DNA of 64,000 nt from Ehretia macrophylla (GCA_037974665.1 CM075770.1:23795501-23859500); one strand, 5' to 3'. Shown: positions 1 to 12,113, numbered from the stretch's first letter. Made by a program: numbers and translations. Notes: generated by a model not told the origin, from the sequence alone.

Positions 1-45
1 TACTAGGATGGGTGACCCTCTGGGAAGTCCTCGTGTTCCACCCCC
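1..45 (+). rRNA. 5S rRNA gene, 3' part cut by the window edge
   Basis: Covers positions 76-120 of the gene. Differences from the window consensus: C94T and G113C. It is followed by a T4 run and a T-rich stretch. The 5' part lies outside the window. Confidence 0.9.
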
Positions 46-604
46 CTTTTCAATTTCTTTTGCCCCGGTTAGGGTTGCCAAGATACTTTATCCACCACAT
101 TTCTATTACTGAATCCCACAGCACCTTGGGCAAGACAACTTCGTTTCACGTAGAGGCTGGGCCCGCAAACCGAGGGCGTAGGGCTTGGGACCAGGTCTCC
201 GTCGCTCTGGTGCCCATAACATTTAATCCGTAAGGAATAACGCGGCGCGCAGCATACCGTTGGAAAGCTCTCTGAGAGCTCTACGACGGGGGCAGCATGC
301 CTGCTACGGTGCACCTATTTTCGGAGCCCAAAATCGAACATTTTCATCAGTTTTGGGCCAGTTTTCTTCTTTCGCTCAATTTTCCCGTCCCGAATCATAC
401 ATCGTGAGCTGTTAAAAGGACGACAACCTAACTCGTGGGATATTACAAGTCCCTACAACACATCAATATCACGTCTTACGAGGACACTGCATTGTTGAAG
501 CAGATGGGTTGTCATTAAGCCCATTGGGCCTTTTGAATGGGCCATCTCTCTGGGCTGGGATAGTGAACTATCAACACATAAAGGATTTGTGCCCTCAACA
601 TACC

Positions 605-724
605 GGGTGCGATCATACCAGCATTAATGCACTAGATCCCATCAGAACTCCGAAGTTAAGCATGCTTGGGCGAGAGTAGTACTAGGATGGGTGACCCTCT
701 GGGAAGTGCTCGTCTTCCACGCCC
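605..724 (+). rRNA. 5S rRNA gene copy 1
   Basis: Full length with 9 substitutions (C20T, C29T, G30A, G58A, C94T, C104G, G110C, G113C, C117G), four of them in the last 17 bases. The downstream T8 run is interrupted (TTTCTTG). Shares C94T and G113C with the fragment at the left edge. Confidence 0.92.
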
Positions 725-1282
725 GTTTTCAATTTCTTGTGCCCCGGTTAGGGTTGCCAAGATACTTTATCCACCACATTTCTATTACTGAATCCCACAG
801 CACCTTGGGCAAGACAACTTCGTTTCACGTAGAGGCTGGGCCCGCAAACCGAGGGCGTAGGGCTTGGGACCAGGTCTCCATCGCTAAGGTACCCATAACT
901 TTTGATCCGTAAGGAGTTACGCGGCGTACAACATACACTTGGAAAGCTCTCCGCGAGCTCTACTACGTGGGTAGCAAGCCTGCTAGGCTGTGCCCTTTTT
1001 GGAGCCCAAAATAGAATGTTTTCATCAGTTTTAGGCTACTTTTCTTTGTTTTCTCTGTTTTTCCATCCCGTATCGTACATCGTTAGCTGTTAAAAGGACA
1101 AAAACCTAACTCGCTGGACATTAGAGGGCCCTACAACACGTCAATATCAAGTCTTGCGAGGATGCTGCGTTGTTGAAGTGGATGGGTTGTCGTTAAGCCC
1201 ATTGGGCCTTTTGGATGGCCCATCTCTCTGGCCTGGGACTGTGAGCCGTCAACACATACAGGATTTGTACCCACAACATGAT

Positions 1283-1402
1283 GGGTGCGATCATACCTGC
1301 ACTAATGCACCAGATCCAATTAGAACTTCGAAGTTAAGCGTGCTTCGGTGAGAGTAGTGCTAGGTTTGGTGACCCCCTTGGAAGTCCTCGTGTTGCACCC
1401 CC
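1283..1402 (+). rRNA. 5S rRNA gene copy 2 (diverged)
   Basis: Full length with 11 substitutions: A16T, G30A, C36A, C39T, C46T, G64C, C67T, A77G, A83T, G85T, G97T. A83T and G85T fall in the C-box region of the internal promoter. The first downstream T run is broken (CTTATG) and only the second, T8, remains. Probably non-functional. Confidence 0.9.
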
Positions 1403-1962
1403 CCTTATGAATTTTTTTTGCCCCGGTTAGGGTTGCCAAGATACTTTATCCCCCACATTTCTATTGTCGAATCCCACGGCACCTTGGGCAAGACAACTTC
1501 GCTTCACGTAGAGACTGGGCCCGCAAACCAAGGGCGTGGGGCTTGTGACCAGGTCTCCATCGCTCCGGTGCCCATAACTTTTAATCTCTATGGAGTTACA
1601 CGACACACATCATACCGTTGAAAAGGTTTTCGAGAGCTCTATGACAGGGGAAGCAAACCTGCTCGACTGTACCCATTTTTGGAGCCTAAAATAAAACATT
1701 TTTATTAGTTTCGGGCTACTTTTCTTCTTTTGCTATGTTTTTTTGACCCGGATCGTACGTCGTGAGCTGTTAAAAGGATGACAACCTAACTCGCGGGACA
1801 TTAGAGGGCCCAACAACGCGTCAATATCACGTCTTGCGAGGATGCTGCATTGTTGAAGCGGATGGGTTATCGTTAAGCCCGTTGGACCTTTTGAATGGGC
1901 AATCTCTCTGGGCTGGGACAGTGAACCATGAACACATAAAGGAATTGTGCCCTCAACATGAC

Positions 1963-2082
1963 GGGTGCGATCATACCAGCACTAATGCACTAGATCCCAT
2001 CAGAACTCCGAAGTTTAGCGTGCTTGGGCGAGAGTAGTACTAGGATGGGTGACCCCCTGGGAAGTCCTCGTGTTGCACCCCC
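1963..2082 (+). rRNA. 5S rRNA gene copy 3
   Basis: Closest to the window consensus, with only C29T, G30A and A54T. Both downstream T runs are intact. One of the better candidates for an active gene. Confidence 0.95.
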
Positions 2083-2642
2083 CCTTTTCAATTTTTTTTG
2101 CCCCGGTTTGAGTTGCCAAGATTCTTTATCCACCACATTTCTATTACCGAATCCTACGGCACCTTGGGCAAGACAACTTCGCTTCACGTAGAGGCTGGGC
2201 CCGCAAACTGAGGGCGTAGGGCTTGTGACCAAGTCTCCGTCGCTTCGGTGCCCAAAACTTTTGATCCGTAAAGAGTTATGCGGCGCACAACATACCGTTA
2301 GAAAGCTCTCTGAGAGCTCTATGATGGGAGCAACATGCCTACTAAGTTGAGCCTATTTTCCGAGCCCAAAATCGAACATTTTCTTCAGTTTCAGGCCACT
2401 TTTCTTCTTTTGCTCTGTTTTTCTGTCCTGGATCGTATGTCGTGAGCTGGTAAAAGGACGACAACCTAACTCGCGGAATATTACATGGACCTACAACGAG
2501 TCGATATCACGTCTTACGAGAATACTGCGTTATTGAAGAAGATGGGTTGTCGTTAAGCCCATTGGGCCTTTTGAATGACCCATCTCTCTAAGCCGGGACT
2601 GTGAACCATTAACACATAAATGATTTGTGCCCACAACATGAT

Positions 2643-2762
2643 GGGTGCAATCATACCTGCACTAATGCACCGGATCCCTTTAGAACTCCGAAGTTAAGCG
2701 TACTTGGGCGAGAGTAGTACTAGGATGGGTGACCCCCTCGGAAGTCCTCGTGTTGCTCCCCC
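2643..2762 (+). rRNA. 5S rRNA gene copy 4
   Basis: Seven substitutions: G7A, A16T, A37T, C39T, G60A, G97C, A115T. Upstream TATA-like element reads ATAAAT. Confidence 0.92.
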
Positions 2763-3319
2763 ATTTTCATTTTTTTTGCCTCGATTAGGGTTTCCCAGAT
2801 TCTTTATCCACCACATTTCTATTACCGAATCCAACGGCACCTTGGGATGGACAACTTTGCTTCACGTAGAGGCTGGGCCCGCAAACCGAGGGTGTAGGGC
2901 CTGTGACCAAGTCTCCGTCGCTCCGGTGCAATTACTTTTGATCCGTAAAAAGTTACGCGGCGCACAACATACCGTTGGAAAGCTCTCTGAGAGCTCTACG
3001 ACGGGGGCAACAAGCCTACTATGCTGCGCCTATTTTCTGAGCCCAAAATCGAACATTTTCATCAGTTTCGGGCCACTTTTCTTCTTTTGCTCTATTTTTT
3101 TGTCCTGGATCGTACGTCGTGAGCTGGTAAAAGGATGACAACCTAACTTGTGGGATATTACAAGGCCCTACAACGCGTCGATATCACGTCTTACGAGGAT
3201 GCTGCGTTATTGAAGCAGATAGGTTGTCGTTAAGCCCATTGGGCCTTTTGAATGGCCCATCTCTCTGAGCCGGGACTGTAAACCATCAACACATAAATGA
3301 TTTGTGCCCACAACATAAC

Positions 3320-3439
3320 GGGTGCGATCATACCAGCACTAATGCACTGGATCCCAACAGAACTCCGAAGGTAAGAATGCTTGGGCGAAAGTAGTACTAG
3401 GATGGGTGACCCCCTGGGAACTCCTCGTGTTGCACCCCC
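3320..3439 (+). rRNA. 5S rRNA gene copy 5
   Basis: Seven substitutions: C29T, T38A, T52G, C57A, G58A, G70A, G102C. Three of them lie at 52-58, between the A-box and the intermediate element. Confidence 0.92.
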
Positions 3440-3998
3440 CTTTTCCATTTTTTTTTGCCCAGGTTAGGGTTGCCAAGAAACTTTATCCACCACATTTCTA
3501 TTACCGTATCCCATGGTACCTTGGGCAAGACAACTTCGCTTCACGTAGAGGCTGGGCCCGCAAACTGACGGCGTAGGGCTTGTGACCAGGTCTCCGTCGC
3601 TCTGATACCCATAAATTTGATCCGTAAGGAGTTACGCGGTGCATAACATACTGTTGGAAAGCTCTCCAAGAGCTCTACGAAGGGGGTAGCAAGCCTGATT
3701 GGCTGCGTCCATTTTTGGAGCCCAAAATTGAACGTTTTCATCAGTTTCAGGACACTATTCTAGTTTTACTCTGTTTTTCCATCTTGGATCGTACTTCGTG
3801 AACTGTTAAAAGGACGACCACCTAACTCACGGGATATTACAGGGCCTTACAACGCGTCGATATCACGTCTTACGAGGATGCTGCGTTGTTGAAGTGGATG
3901 CGTTGTCGTTAAGCCCATTGGGCCTTTTGAATGGGCCATCTCTCTGGGCTAGGACTGTGAACCGTCAACACATAAAGAAATTGTGCCCTCAACACGAC

Positions 3999-4118
3999 GG
4001 GTGCGATCATACCAGCACTAATGCACCGGATCCCAACAGAACTCCGAAGTTAAGCGTGCTTGGGCGAGAGTAGTACTAGGATGGGTGACCCCCTGGGAAG
4101 TCCTCATCTTGGACCCCC
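3999..4118 (+). rRNA. 5S rRNA gene copy 6
   Basis: Four substitutions: T38A, G108A, G110C, C114G. Last gene before the gypsy element, which begins 97 bp past its end. Confidence 0.94.
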
Positions 4119-4210
4119 TTTTTCCATTGTTTTTGCCCATGTTAGGGTTGCCAAGATACTCTATCCACCACATTTCTATTACTGAATCCCACAGCACCTT
4201 GGGCAACACA

Positions 4211-4215
4211 ACTTC
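4211..4215. repeat. Target-site duplication, left (ACTTC)
   Basis: Five bases of 5S spacer directly left of the gypsy 5' LTR. The identical copy is at 20297-20301. The unbroken spacer in other units reads CAACTTCGCTTC. Confidence 0.95.
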
Positions 4216-6462
4216 TGTAATACCCGAGCCCGGAATGTGAAAATTCTTTGTTTATTATTTTGAAAATTATATTTTCTTAAGTACTTAGAATTCAAATTGT
4301 TACTTCTTTGCTGTCGCAACGTGCATTGCATTTAGGGAGCGATAGCTAGAGAACGGTTTCTAGTCCTCAGTAAATAGTGAAACTAGTATTTAGATGACTT
4401 AATTTTTATATTTTAATTGTTGCTAGCTTTAATTAATTTTTCTCTAGTTAGAATGGCTTTAAAATGCACAAAATAAGGCCATTTGACCAAGTTTTAAGTT
4501 GTTTGACCAAGCCTTGACCAACTTTGACCTAACTTGTCACCTAATAAGCTTTTAACTTAGCAAAATAAAAGAAAAATAGCAGCTGAAACAGCCAAGCAGG
4601 CCGTGAGCTTCAAGAGAGAAAAAAAAACCTTTCAACTTCCAATCATTCAATCTTCGCGTGAGCTTGTACGGGGTTGTTACCGAGCCATCCAGCGTTGTTT
4701 TCCTAGCGACTAGGAGTGCCTAAGGTGAGGGAATCATGTTATTTACGCATTTAAATGTTTAGTATATCAACTTTGTAATTTTTAGATTTTATCCGTAGAT
4801 TGTTGTTTAAAGCGTTTTGATGCTTCTAGAATGTTCCTTGGGAATTGTAGAACGTGTATTTATAGCTTTTTAACATTTTCTGCGGTTAAATGTTGAGGTT
4901 GCAATTAAATTTGGATGTTGAATAGTATTTTGTGAATAGTAAACACTTGGAACGATGAAGTTGTTCCGTTATCCTGTCCGTTGATGTAGAATTGTGCTAG
5001 GTGTGCTAGAATGCCTAAATGCATGGTTTGTTTGGGTTGCGTAATGGAAAAAATGGGAATTAAGCCTTGTTGAAAGTCGGGGTCATTTAGGTTGAGTTTA
5101 GTATTTTCTCGTTTTGCTTGTTGGCATTGTTTTGGGAGGCCATGGAAGCACTTTTGGTGCGATTATGGCGTTGGTTGGGTGTTTGGTTGTTATAGTTGTA
5201 GTTCAAACGAGAAAGGGAGAAATCGGGGTTTTGCGCAAGTTCTAGGGTAAAGTAAGGTTTCGGGGTCTTTAGACGTGCCTTATAGTGACATAGGAGGATT
5301 GGCGAAGTCCGTTTCCAGAACTTGTGGCTCGTTTGGAAATGGTAGTGTTTTGATAGTTGGGGCCGATTTGTGTTTTTGCTTGTTTTCTTGATTTTATGCC
5401 TATAGAATGCTTAGGGTTGCTTGAAATACTTGTTTGAATTGATTTGGATTGAAATGCTTATCAATTGTTGCTATTGCGTGCAAGAGTAACCTACTTTGTT
5501 ATTCTCCCACGTGTGGTTTTATCGCTTGTTTATCGCCTTGTATCGAGTCTTGCATTGCATAGTGTCTCGCGCGTGAGTGATGGGCCTCTCTGGGTAGCCT
5601 CGGGTTGCCAGTGTTGGTTGCTCTAGCTCCGCTGCTATTCCCTCTTCTCGCTTGGGTTGCCTCCCAGGGAGTTTTGGGTCGTAGGTTGATGGATACTTCC
5701 AAGGTATTCCAAACTGGTATTATAAGGTGGTTTGGGCCGGCGCGTCGTCATCGAATTCTTGAATGAAAGTTGCTCGTGAAAAGAGTACCATATGCTTTGA
5801 ATGAATGTTTATAGTCTTTAATGCTTGCCTTGTTATAATATTGACTTGTTTGTATCTTTAAATGATAATTGTATGCATTGCTTGGCTAATTGCATTGTAT
5901 ACTCCTCTCATCTCCGTCCTTGAGACCAATTGCCCTCGCTGAGCAATAGTTTTTGCTCATTCCTCTCTATACAATATTTTTACAGGAGTAGTTGAAGTAG
6001 ACCCTATCGAGGTAATAGAGGAGGAGGAGCATGTGGAGGTGTTTCCGTGATAGCACTTCTCTGCTTTGCTGGTGGTTGGTTACCAGATTTTGTGCGAGCC
6101 TTGCTTGATATGTATATTGCTTGGATGTCGCTTAATTTTGAGGCCTCTACGGTCTTATGTTGTATAAGTTGGAAGAATGTAAAGTTGTAAACTTATACCC
6201 TTGTGACTAGTAAGGAAATGCATGCTAATGGAATTGATTAGTGGCATAAATACTTGTGTAGTATGCATATAATTTTTGGTTGCAAAGTTGGTTAATAAGA
6301 AATGTATGTTTTAAAGAAAGTTGGCTTGTTTTGATTATTTTATGGCTTTCGCAAGTATTATATTGATTTTAGGGTTTTCGGATCGTCCGCGGTATAGAGG
6401 AGACTCCGTCCGTGTGTCGGGTCCGGGCTTGGCCTTTTGCGGGGTCGGGTCGGGGCGTGACA
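4216..6462 (+). repeat. Gypsy 5' LTR
   Basis: 2247 bp, TG...CA. The pair at 18048-20296 is 2249 bp and nearly identical. It contains a GTGAGCTTGTACGGG block, a GGAGGCCATGGAAGC block and a CTCGCTGAGC...GCTCATT inverted motif near its 3' part. Several of these modules also occur in the LTRs of the nested element. I see no convincing ORF inside. Confidence 0.95.
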
Positions 6463-6470
6463 TCTTTAGG

Positions 6471-6482
6471 TGGTATCAGAGC
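6471..6482 (+). other. Primer binding site (Met-tRNA type)
   Basis: TGGTATCAGAGC, the usual plant complement to the 3' end of initiator tRNA-Met. It lies 8 nt after the LTR end, a longer gap than the 2 nt in the nested element. The following 293 bp, up to the gag start at 6776, is untranslated leader with no feature seen. Confidence 0.85.
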
Positions 6483-7738
6483 ATGATAGTCTTGCATGAG
6501 CCGGGATATGTTTCTCGGTCTGTGGGGTAAAGGTCCAAAATGCTAGAATGTTCTTGTATAATTGTTAAGTGGAAAGAAAGTGTTATAGCATGATCTTGTG
6601 AACTTGTAGTGCTTATGTGTTTAAAGTGAATTAGTTTGGCATGTCAATCTTGTGTTATGTGAATTGCATGTTAGAATGTTTGATTGTTATTGACTTGAGT
6701 GTTATCTAATCTTATGTGCTATATTTCTGTCTATAAACTGCTTTTAAATGTTACCAGCTATTGTGAATTGCCACTATGCCGCCACGTAGTGGTACTCAAG
6801 GTATAGGATCAGATGAAGAGGCAGCAGAACAGGGTCAGCAGCCGTTGCCTGAGAAGTTTATGGCTACCATGACTACTGCAGTAGACCGGATTACACAGGT
6901 GCTGCATGAGCAGAGGCAGGACAGGAAAAATCCCCAGGGAAATCAAGCTAATCCTGGTGGACAGGGGTACAGAGTTGAGAATAATCAGTTAGAGAAATTT
7001 CTGAGGCACGAGCCGGGAAAGTTCTTCGGAGAGCCGGATGATAAGGCGGCCGAGAGATGGATTAACCGTGTCGAGAAAATTTTCACCGCTTTAATGTACA
7101 CTGATGAGGCAAGAATAGATTATGCGTCATTCCTGTTTGAGGGTGATGCAGAGCAGTGGTGGAATACTGTCAGATTGAGGTGGGATTGTGAGGATGTTCC
7201 ACATTTATGGGATGATTTTGTAAGTGAGTTTCGGGATAAGTATATTCCCGAGATGGCTATGGAAAGGAGGGATGACGAGTTTGTGGCCCTGAAGTAGGAA
7301 AATATGACTGTTGCACAGTACGAGGCTAGGTTTGTTAGCCTGTCGAGGTATATGCCCGAGTTGGTACGACCGGCTAGGAGGATGATACATAGGTTTGTCC
7401 ATGGGCTGAGAATGGACATACAGCTACATTTGACTGGGCAGACCTACACTACTTTTCCTGAGGCATTCCAGGTAGCCTCGAAGTTTGAGAAACGGAAGGC
7501 TGAGATGTTAGCTGAGAGGAGTCAGCCGAGTAAGAAGCAGTATTTGGGCCAGAGCAGCCAGAGTCAGCCGAGGCAGTATCAGACTTCTGCACAGGTTCCT
7601 CAGCAACGTCCGTATCAGCCATAGCAGCAGATTCAGGCTAGGCCAGCTGTGACTAGACCCCAGCAGGGAGGTACAGTTCCTACTACTACCAGAGCCCCAG
7701 CACCTACAGGAAATACTGCAGTTAGGCAAAATCAGCAG

Positions 7739-7840
7739 TGTAATTATTGTAATCGATCGGGGCATATTGAGGCTAACTGCTGGAGGAAGAGTGATAAATG
7801 TACGGGTTGTGGCAGTGATGATCATAGGCTGAGAGATTGC
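7739..7840 (+). other. Two CCHC zinc knuckles of Gag
   Basis: CNYCNRSGHIEANC (7739-7780) and CTGCGSDDHRLRDC (7799-7840) both fit C-X2-C-X4-H-X4-C. These nucleocapsid knuckles bind the element's RNA. All eight metal ligands are intact despite the nearby stops. Confidence 0.9.
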
Positions 7841-8008
7841 CCTAAGTATAACAATGTTCAGGGCTGTGGTGGAGGCCAAGGTGTTCAGAATAGGGCTGCA
7901 AGTGCACGTCCAACACAGAGGGTTCAGGCTAGGGTCTTTGCACTAGATGCAGAGGAGCTACCCGATACTACAGCTATAGTGGAAGGTACCTTTCTTCTCA
8001 ATACTTAG

Positions 8009-8254
8009 CCAGTTAAAGTTTTGATTGATCCCGGAGCTACACATTCGTTTATAACTCCTGCATGTGCACGATCTGTGAATGTTTGCATTGATAAATTGCC
8101 ACATGAAGTTGAAGTTAGTACGCCTTTGGGTGCAAAATTTGTTACTGAGTCTATTTGGAAATCTTGTGATATATGTATTGAGAACCGTAAATTTCCTGCT
8201 GATTTAATTATATTGCCATTCCGTGACTTTGAAATCATTTTGGGAATGGACTAG
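8009..8254 (+). other. Retropepsin-type protease domain, altered active site
   Basis: The segment VLIDPGATHSFI fits the Ty3/gypsy aspartic protease motif, normally D-S/T-G-A. The catalytic Asp codon is at 8027-8029. The next residue is Pro (CCC) where Ser or Thr is usual, a one-base change that probably weakens or kills the enzyme. A TAG at 8252 closes the segment at GMD, where family members usually have Trp. Confidence 0.8.
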
Positions 8255-8641
8255 TTGGGGAAGTACTATTCTCAGTTGGATTGTAGAACAAAGATTGTTT
8301 ATCTTCAGGTTCCTGACCTACCGGTACTAGAGATTGTTGGGAACTGCAGGGCTGCCCGAATTCCTCTTTTATCAGCGATCAAGACTTCTATGTTGTTGAA
8401 TAGGGGTTGTGAAGCTTACTAGGCTTATTTGATCAATCAGCCTACTGATAAGTTGAGTTTGAATGAGGTTCCGATTGTTAGAGACTTCCCTGGTGTATTT
8501 CCCGAGGAATTACCGGGTTTACCACCGGATAGGGAGATTGAGTTCGTGATTGATCTTGTGCTAGGCACTGCGGCAATTTCTAGGAGTCCTTATAGAATGG
8601 CATCGGCTGAACTTCAGGAGTTAAAAATTCAGCTTTAGAAT

Positions 8642-9300
8642 TTGCTTGAGAAAGGGTTTATACAACCTAGTTCTTCGCCGTGGGGCGTACCTGTGTTGTT
8701 TGTGAGAAAGAAAGATGGTACGCTACGGTTATGTATTGATTACAGGGGACTTAATCAAGTCACGATTAAGAATAAATACCCCTTGCCGTTGATTGAAGAA
8801 TTGTTTGACCAGTTGCAGGGTGCGAGTGTTTACTCCAAATTTGACTTGAGGCAGGGTTACTATCAACTTAGGATTCGGAGTGACGATATACCGAAGACCG
8901 CATTCAGGACTAGATATGGCCACTATGAATTTGTTGTGTTGCCGTTTGGTTTGACAAATGCACCAGCCGCATTCATGGACTTGATGCAAAGAGTTTTTCG
9001 ACCTTACCTTGATCAGTTTGTCATGAACTTTATTGACGACATTTTAGTGTATTCGAAGAATGAGGCTAAACATGAGCAACACTTGAGGATTGTGCTACAG
9101 ACTTTGCAGGAAAACAAGCTTTTTGCTAAATTCAACAAGTGCGAGTTCTGGTTGAATCAGATATCTTTTCTAGGCCATATCATTTCAGATCGAGGAATTT
9201 CAGTGGACCCAGCTAAGATTGAAGTTGTTTCACCTTGGAAGAGACTTGAGACGGTGTCAGAGATTCGGAGTTTTCTTGGATTGGCAGGCTACTACCGGAG
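8642..9300 (+). other. Reverse transcriptase domain
   Basis: The open stretch begins just after the stop at 8636. It holds the fingers and palm motifs [39 protein letters not shown] and [10 protein letters not shown], and the catalytic FIDD box at 9029-9040 (Asp codons 9035 and 9038). FLGHIIS and [11 protein letters not shown] mark the thumb. The core is uninterrupted here. Confidence 0.93.
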
Positions 9301-9463
9301 ATTTGTTAAAGACTTCTCCAAAATTTCTGGGCCTTTGAGCCAGTTGACTCGGAAGAAAGTTGCTTACAATTGGGATGCCAAATGTGAATCCAGTTTCCAA
9401 GAATTGAAGAAGAGACTACCTACAGCTCCTATATTAGCTTTACCTGAGGGAACAGAGAACTTT

Positions 9464-9637
9464 GTTGTCTACAGTGATGCATCTAAGGAAGGATTGGGCT
9501 GTGTTTTAATGCAGAATGGTAAGGTGATTGCCTATGCTTCTAGGAAGTTGAAACCTTATGAAGTCAATTACCCTACACATGATCTTGAGTTAGCTGCAGT
9601 TGTGTTTGCTTTGAAGAAGTGGCGTCATTACTTGTGG
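9464..9637 (+). other. RNase H domain, first part
   Basis: Contains [15 protein letters not shown] (first catalytic Asp), the [18 protein letters not shown] segment (catalytic Glu) and WRHYLWG. The remainder, with TDHKSLKYLF and VVADALSR, lies at 16292-16460 on the far side of the nested element. Confidence 0.88.
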
Positions 9638-9642
9638 GGTTG
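9638..9642. repeat. Target-site duplication of nested element, left (GGTTG)
   Basis: Five bases of the RNase H coding region directly before TGTGATACCCC. Identical to 16287-16291. Confidence 0.93.
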
Positions 9643-12111
9643 TGTGATACCCCGAACCAGGCATGTATTCAATAGCATTTAAAGTTCATTTAAATTACAT
9701 TTTATTGACCTTTCACCTTCTTTGACCAAACTAGTTGACTTTTCATATACATTGACCAACTAGGACAAGGTGGGAATTTTTGAAATGTTTAATAAAAGGC
9801 AAACTTGGGATTAGAAATAAAAAAATGCAATGTTAAGTTAGTCAAATTTTGGGTCAACTTTGGAATTAAATCTGAACCAATTGGGGAAGAGTTAGGTAGC
9901 AAATTATATATGGTTGTAAAGCTCTATGAGTCTAGTTTTTGAGGCTTCAAACCGTTCGTGAATTGAGTTTTCTAGAAGAAGTTATGGCCATTTTCGTAAG
10001 GTCGCGCATAACTGTTTTGGTTTAGCGGGTTGACCGAAGCTTTGACCATTTGTCATCTTCTATTTAAGTGAGAAATACGAAACAAAAGAGCCAAAACCAG
10101 AAAAATAAAGGCCATGGCTGAAACCATGGAGGAAAAAGAAAAAAGAACACATTTCAACTTCAAATCTTCATTTCGTCGCGTGAGCTTGTGCGGGGTGGTT
10201 TTCGAGGCATCCGGCGTGGTTTTCCTAGCGTTTAGGAACATCTAAGGGGAGGGTTTCATCGTTATTTGCGCATTTGAAATATTTGTATCTAAACTTTGAT
10301 TTTTGGATTTTATGCGTGGATTGTTGTTTTAATCATTTTGTTGCTTAAAGAATGTTCCTTGTTGATTGTAGAACATGTATTTATAGCTTTCTAACATTTT
10401 CTGCGGTTAAATATTGGAATTGAAATACAAATTGTGTGATGAATAGTAAATTGTGAATAGTAAACCCCCATTTCGATGAAGTTGCTCCGTTACACATTCC
10501 GTTGATGTAGGAAGATGCTAGATATGCTAGAATGCCTAAATTTGTGGTTTAATTGGAATATGTAATGAAAAAACGGAGAAAAATGGCTTAGTGAAAGTTG
10601 GGGTCGTTTAGGTCGAGTTTGGCGTTTTCTCGTTTTGCGTGTTGGCATTATTTTGAGAGGCCATGGAAGCACTTTTGGTGCGATTATGGCACTGGTTGGG
10701 TGTTTGGTTGGTATAGTTGTAGTTCAAATGAGCAAAGGGGGAAATCGGGGCTTTGCACGAAATCTAGGGTAAAGTAGGGTTTCGGGGTCCTTGGACGTGC
10801 CTTATGGTGACCTAGGAGGATTAGTGAAGTCGGTTTCCAGAACTCATGGCTCGTTTGGAAATGGTAGTGTTTTGATAGTTGGGGCCGATTTGTGATTTTG
10901 CTTGTTATCTTGATATTATGCCTATAGAATGCTTAGGGTTGCTTGATATACTTGTTTAATTGGTGTTATTGTTGCTTATTATTGCTTGTTATGCTTGAAA
11001 AGTTAGTTGAATGCTAGTATTGATTGTGATTGCTTGTTATCTCATTTGTTGTCACTAGTTTGTATTGTTGTGCTATCGCTCGTTTATTGCCTTGTATCGA
11101 GTCTTGCATTGCATAGTGTCAGCACGTGAGTGATGGGCCTGTCTGGGTAGCCTCGGGTTGCGAGTGTGGGTTGCTCTACCTCCGTAGCTATTCCCTCTTC
11201 TCGCTTGGGCTGCTTCCCAGGGAGATTTGGGTCGTAGATTGATGGATACTTCCGGGGTATTCCAAACTGGTGTTATAAGGTGGATGCGCGCTTATTGTCA
11301 TCGTTGTCAACATCAAGCTCGAGATTGATGTATCGCTCGTGAAATGGTACTTTGCTCGTATGAGTGAACCATAGCCTTCAGAGTGTGGTATAGCTTTGAA
11401 TGGTTGTGTTAAGGGTTTCAGGAATTGCTTTTTGTATTGATTATTTGTTTTGATTGGTTATTTATCAGTTATATTGCTTAACTGTCTTATTTGCATTGCA
11501 TGACTTTCTTTCTCTCCAATTCGATATCTGTCTCGCCCTCACTGAGTATACGTGTTGTGTATACTCACTCCTCACCACCACATTTCAGGAAATGCCATGT
11601 TAGCTGGAAAGTTCGTGATTTTGTGAAAGTCCGTGCTTGAAGAGTTGTCATGCGTGCCTATGTGACTTGAGTTGTCAAAGTTGTAAAGTTGTATGCTTTT
11701 ATGTATTATATGTATTTAATGTTAAAGGGGATGTAATTTAAGTTTCACTAGATTATGTATTTAGTTAATATAGGTTAACTTCAATGTATATTTGTAATGA
11801 TAAAGGAAAAGAGATAGAAAGGTATGATAGTCTAGCTTATGATATAGGTTGGTGTAGTTTAATTGCTAAGCTTGAATGTATATTTACTTGTGTTTTGCTT
11901 GTTGTGAACCAAGGCTCGGATGGCCTTGAGGTGGTTGAATGTTTGGACATGGTATTGGTCCACTTATATGCTGTCGCAGGTTTATTGTTTTTTCCTAGAA
12001 ACAGGGGAGACTCCATCCGTTTTCCCTGAAAATTTATGCCCGGGTTTGGTTTGGGTTGTGTTTAGATCGATTGATAGAACTCCCGATCTCGAGAGGGATC
12101 GGGGTGTTACA
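9643..12111 (+). repeat. Nested element 5' LTR
   Basis: 2469 bp, TG...CA. A stretch resembling TATA (TATTTAAG) lies 418 bp in. It shares with the gypsy LTR the GTGAGCTTG...CGGGGTGGTT block, the GGCCATGGAAGCACTTTTGG block and the GATGGGCCT...GGGTAGCCTCGGG block. It differs in the first 400 bp and near the 3' end. Confidence 0.94.
10061..10068 (+). promoter_or_regulatory. Possible TATA box of the nested LTR
   Basis: TATTTAAG, repeated at the matching offset (14238-14245) in the 3' LTR and followed by an A-rich stretch. It is a weak match and I see no other support for a transcription start. Confidence 0.35.
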
Positions 12112-12113
12112 AG

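Larger units (their letters stand above)
1..4215 (+). repeat. 5S rDNA tandem array, block A
   Basis: Head-to-tail units with 5S gene starts spaced 677-680 bp apart. Base numbering used for every 5S entry: position 1 is the first G of GGGTGCG and position 120 the last C of the final C run. The window consensus equals the copy at 1963-2082 with C29, G30 and A54 restored. The spacer, in order after the gene, holds: a T4 and then a T8 run (Pol III termination); a GGTTAGGGTT motif; a CTTGGGCAAGACAACTTCG stretch; the palindrome AGCTCTC(C/T)GAGAGCT; pyrimidine-rich DNA; GGGCCC, ACGCGT and GATATC sites; a cluster of GGCCCA/TGGGCC motifs; and then the 5S upstream signals. I see no other genes in the spacers. 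The block ends with the ACTTC target duplication of the gypsy element. Confidence 0.97.
6776..9642 (+). pseudogene. gag-pol, 5' portion (gag, protease, RT, start of RNase H), broken
   Basis: A single reading frame starts at ATG 6776 (MPPRSGTQG...) and runs without frameshift to the nested insertion. Six in-frame stops interrupt it: TAG at 7295, 7622, 8006, 8252, 8420 and 8636. From family alignment, several of these sit where Gln (CAG) or Trp (TGG) is expected, which fits C-to-T or G-to-A decay. The gag core contains FFGEPDDKAAERWINRVEK and AEQWW, as expected for Retrotrans_gag. RNase H stops after HYLWG at 9637, where the next element enters. The frame resumes at 16292 once that element and one 5-bp duplication are taken out. 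Confidence 0.93.

Noticed and set aside
8642-9682. A complete 346-residue polypeptide ending [12 protein letters not shown]
   Set aside because: The last dozen codons are the nested element's LTR read in frame. The true RNase H continues at 16292.
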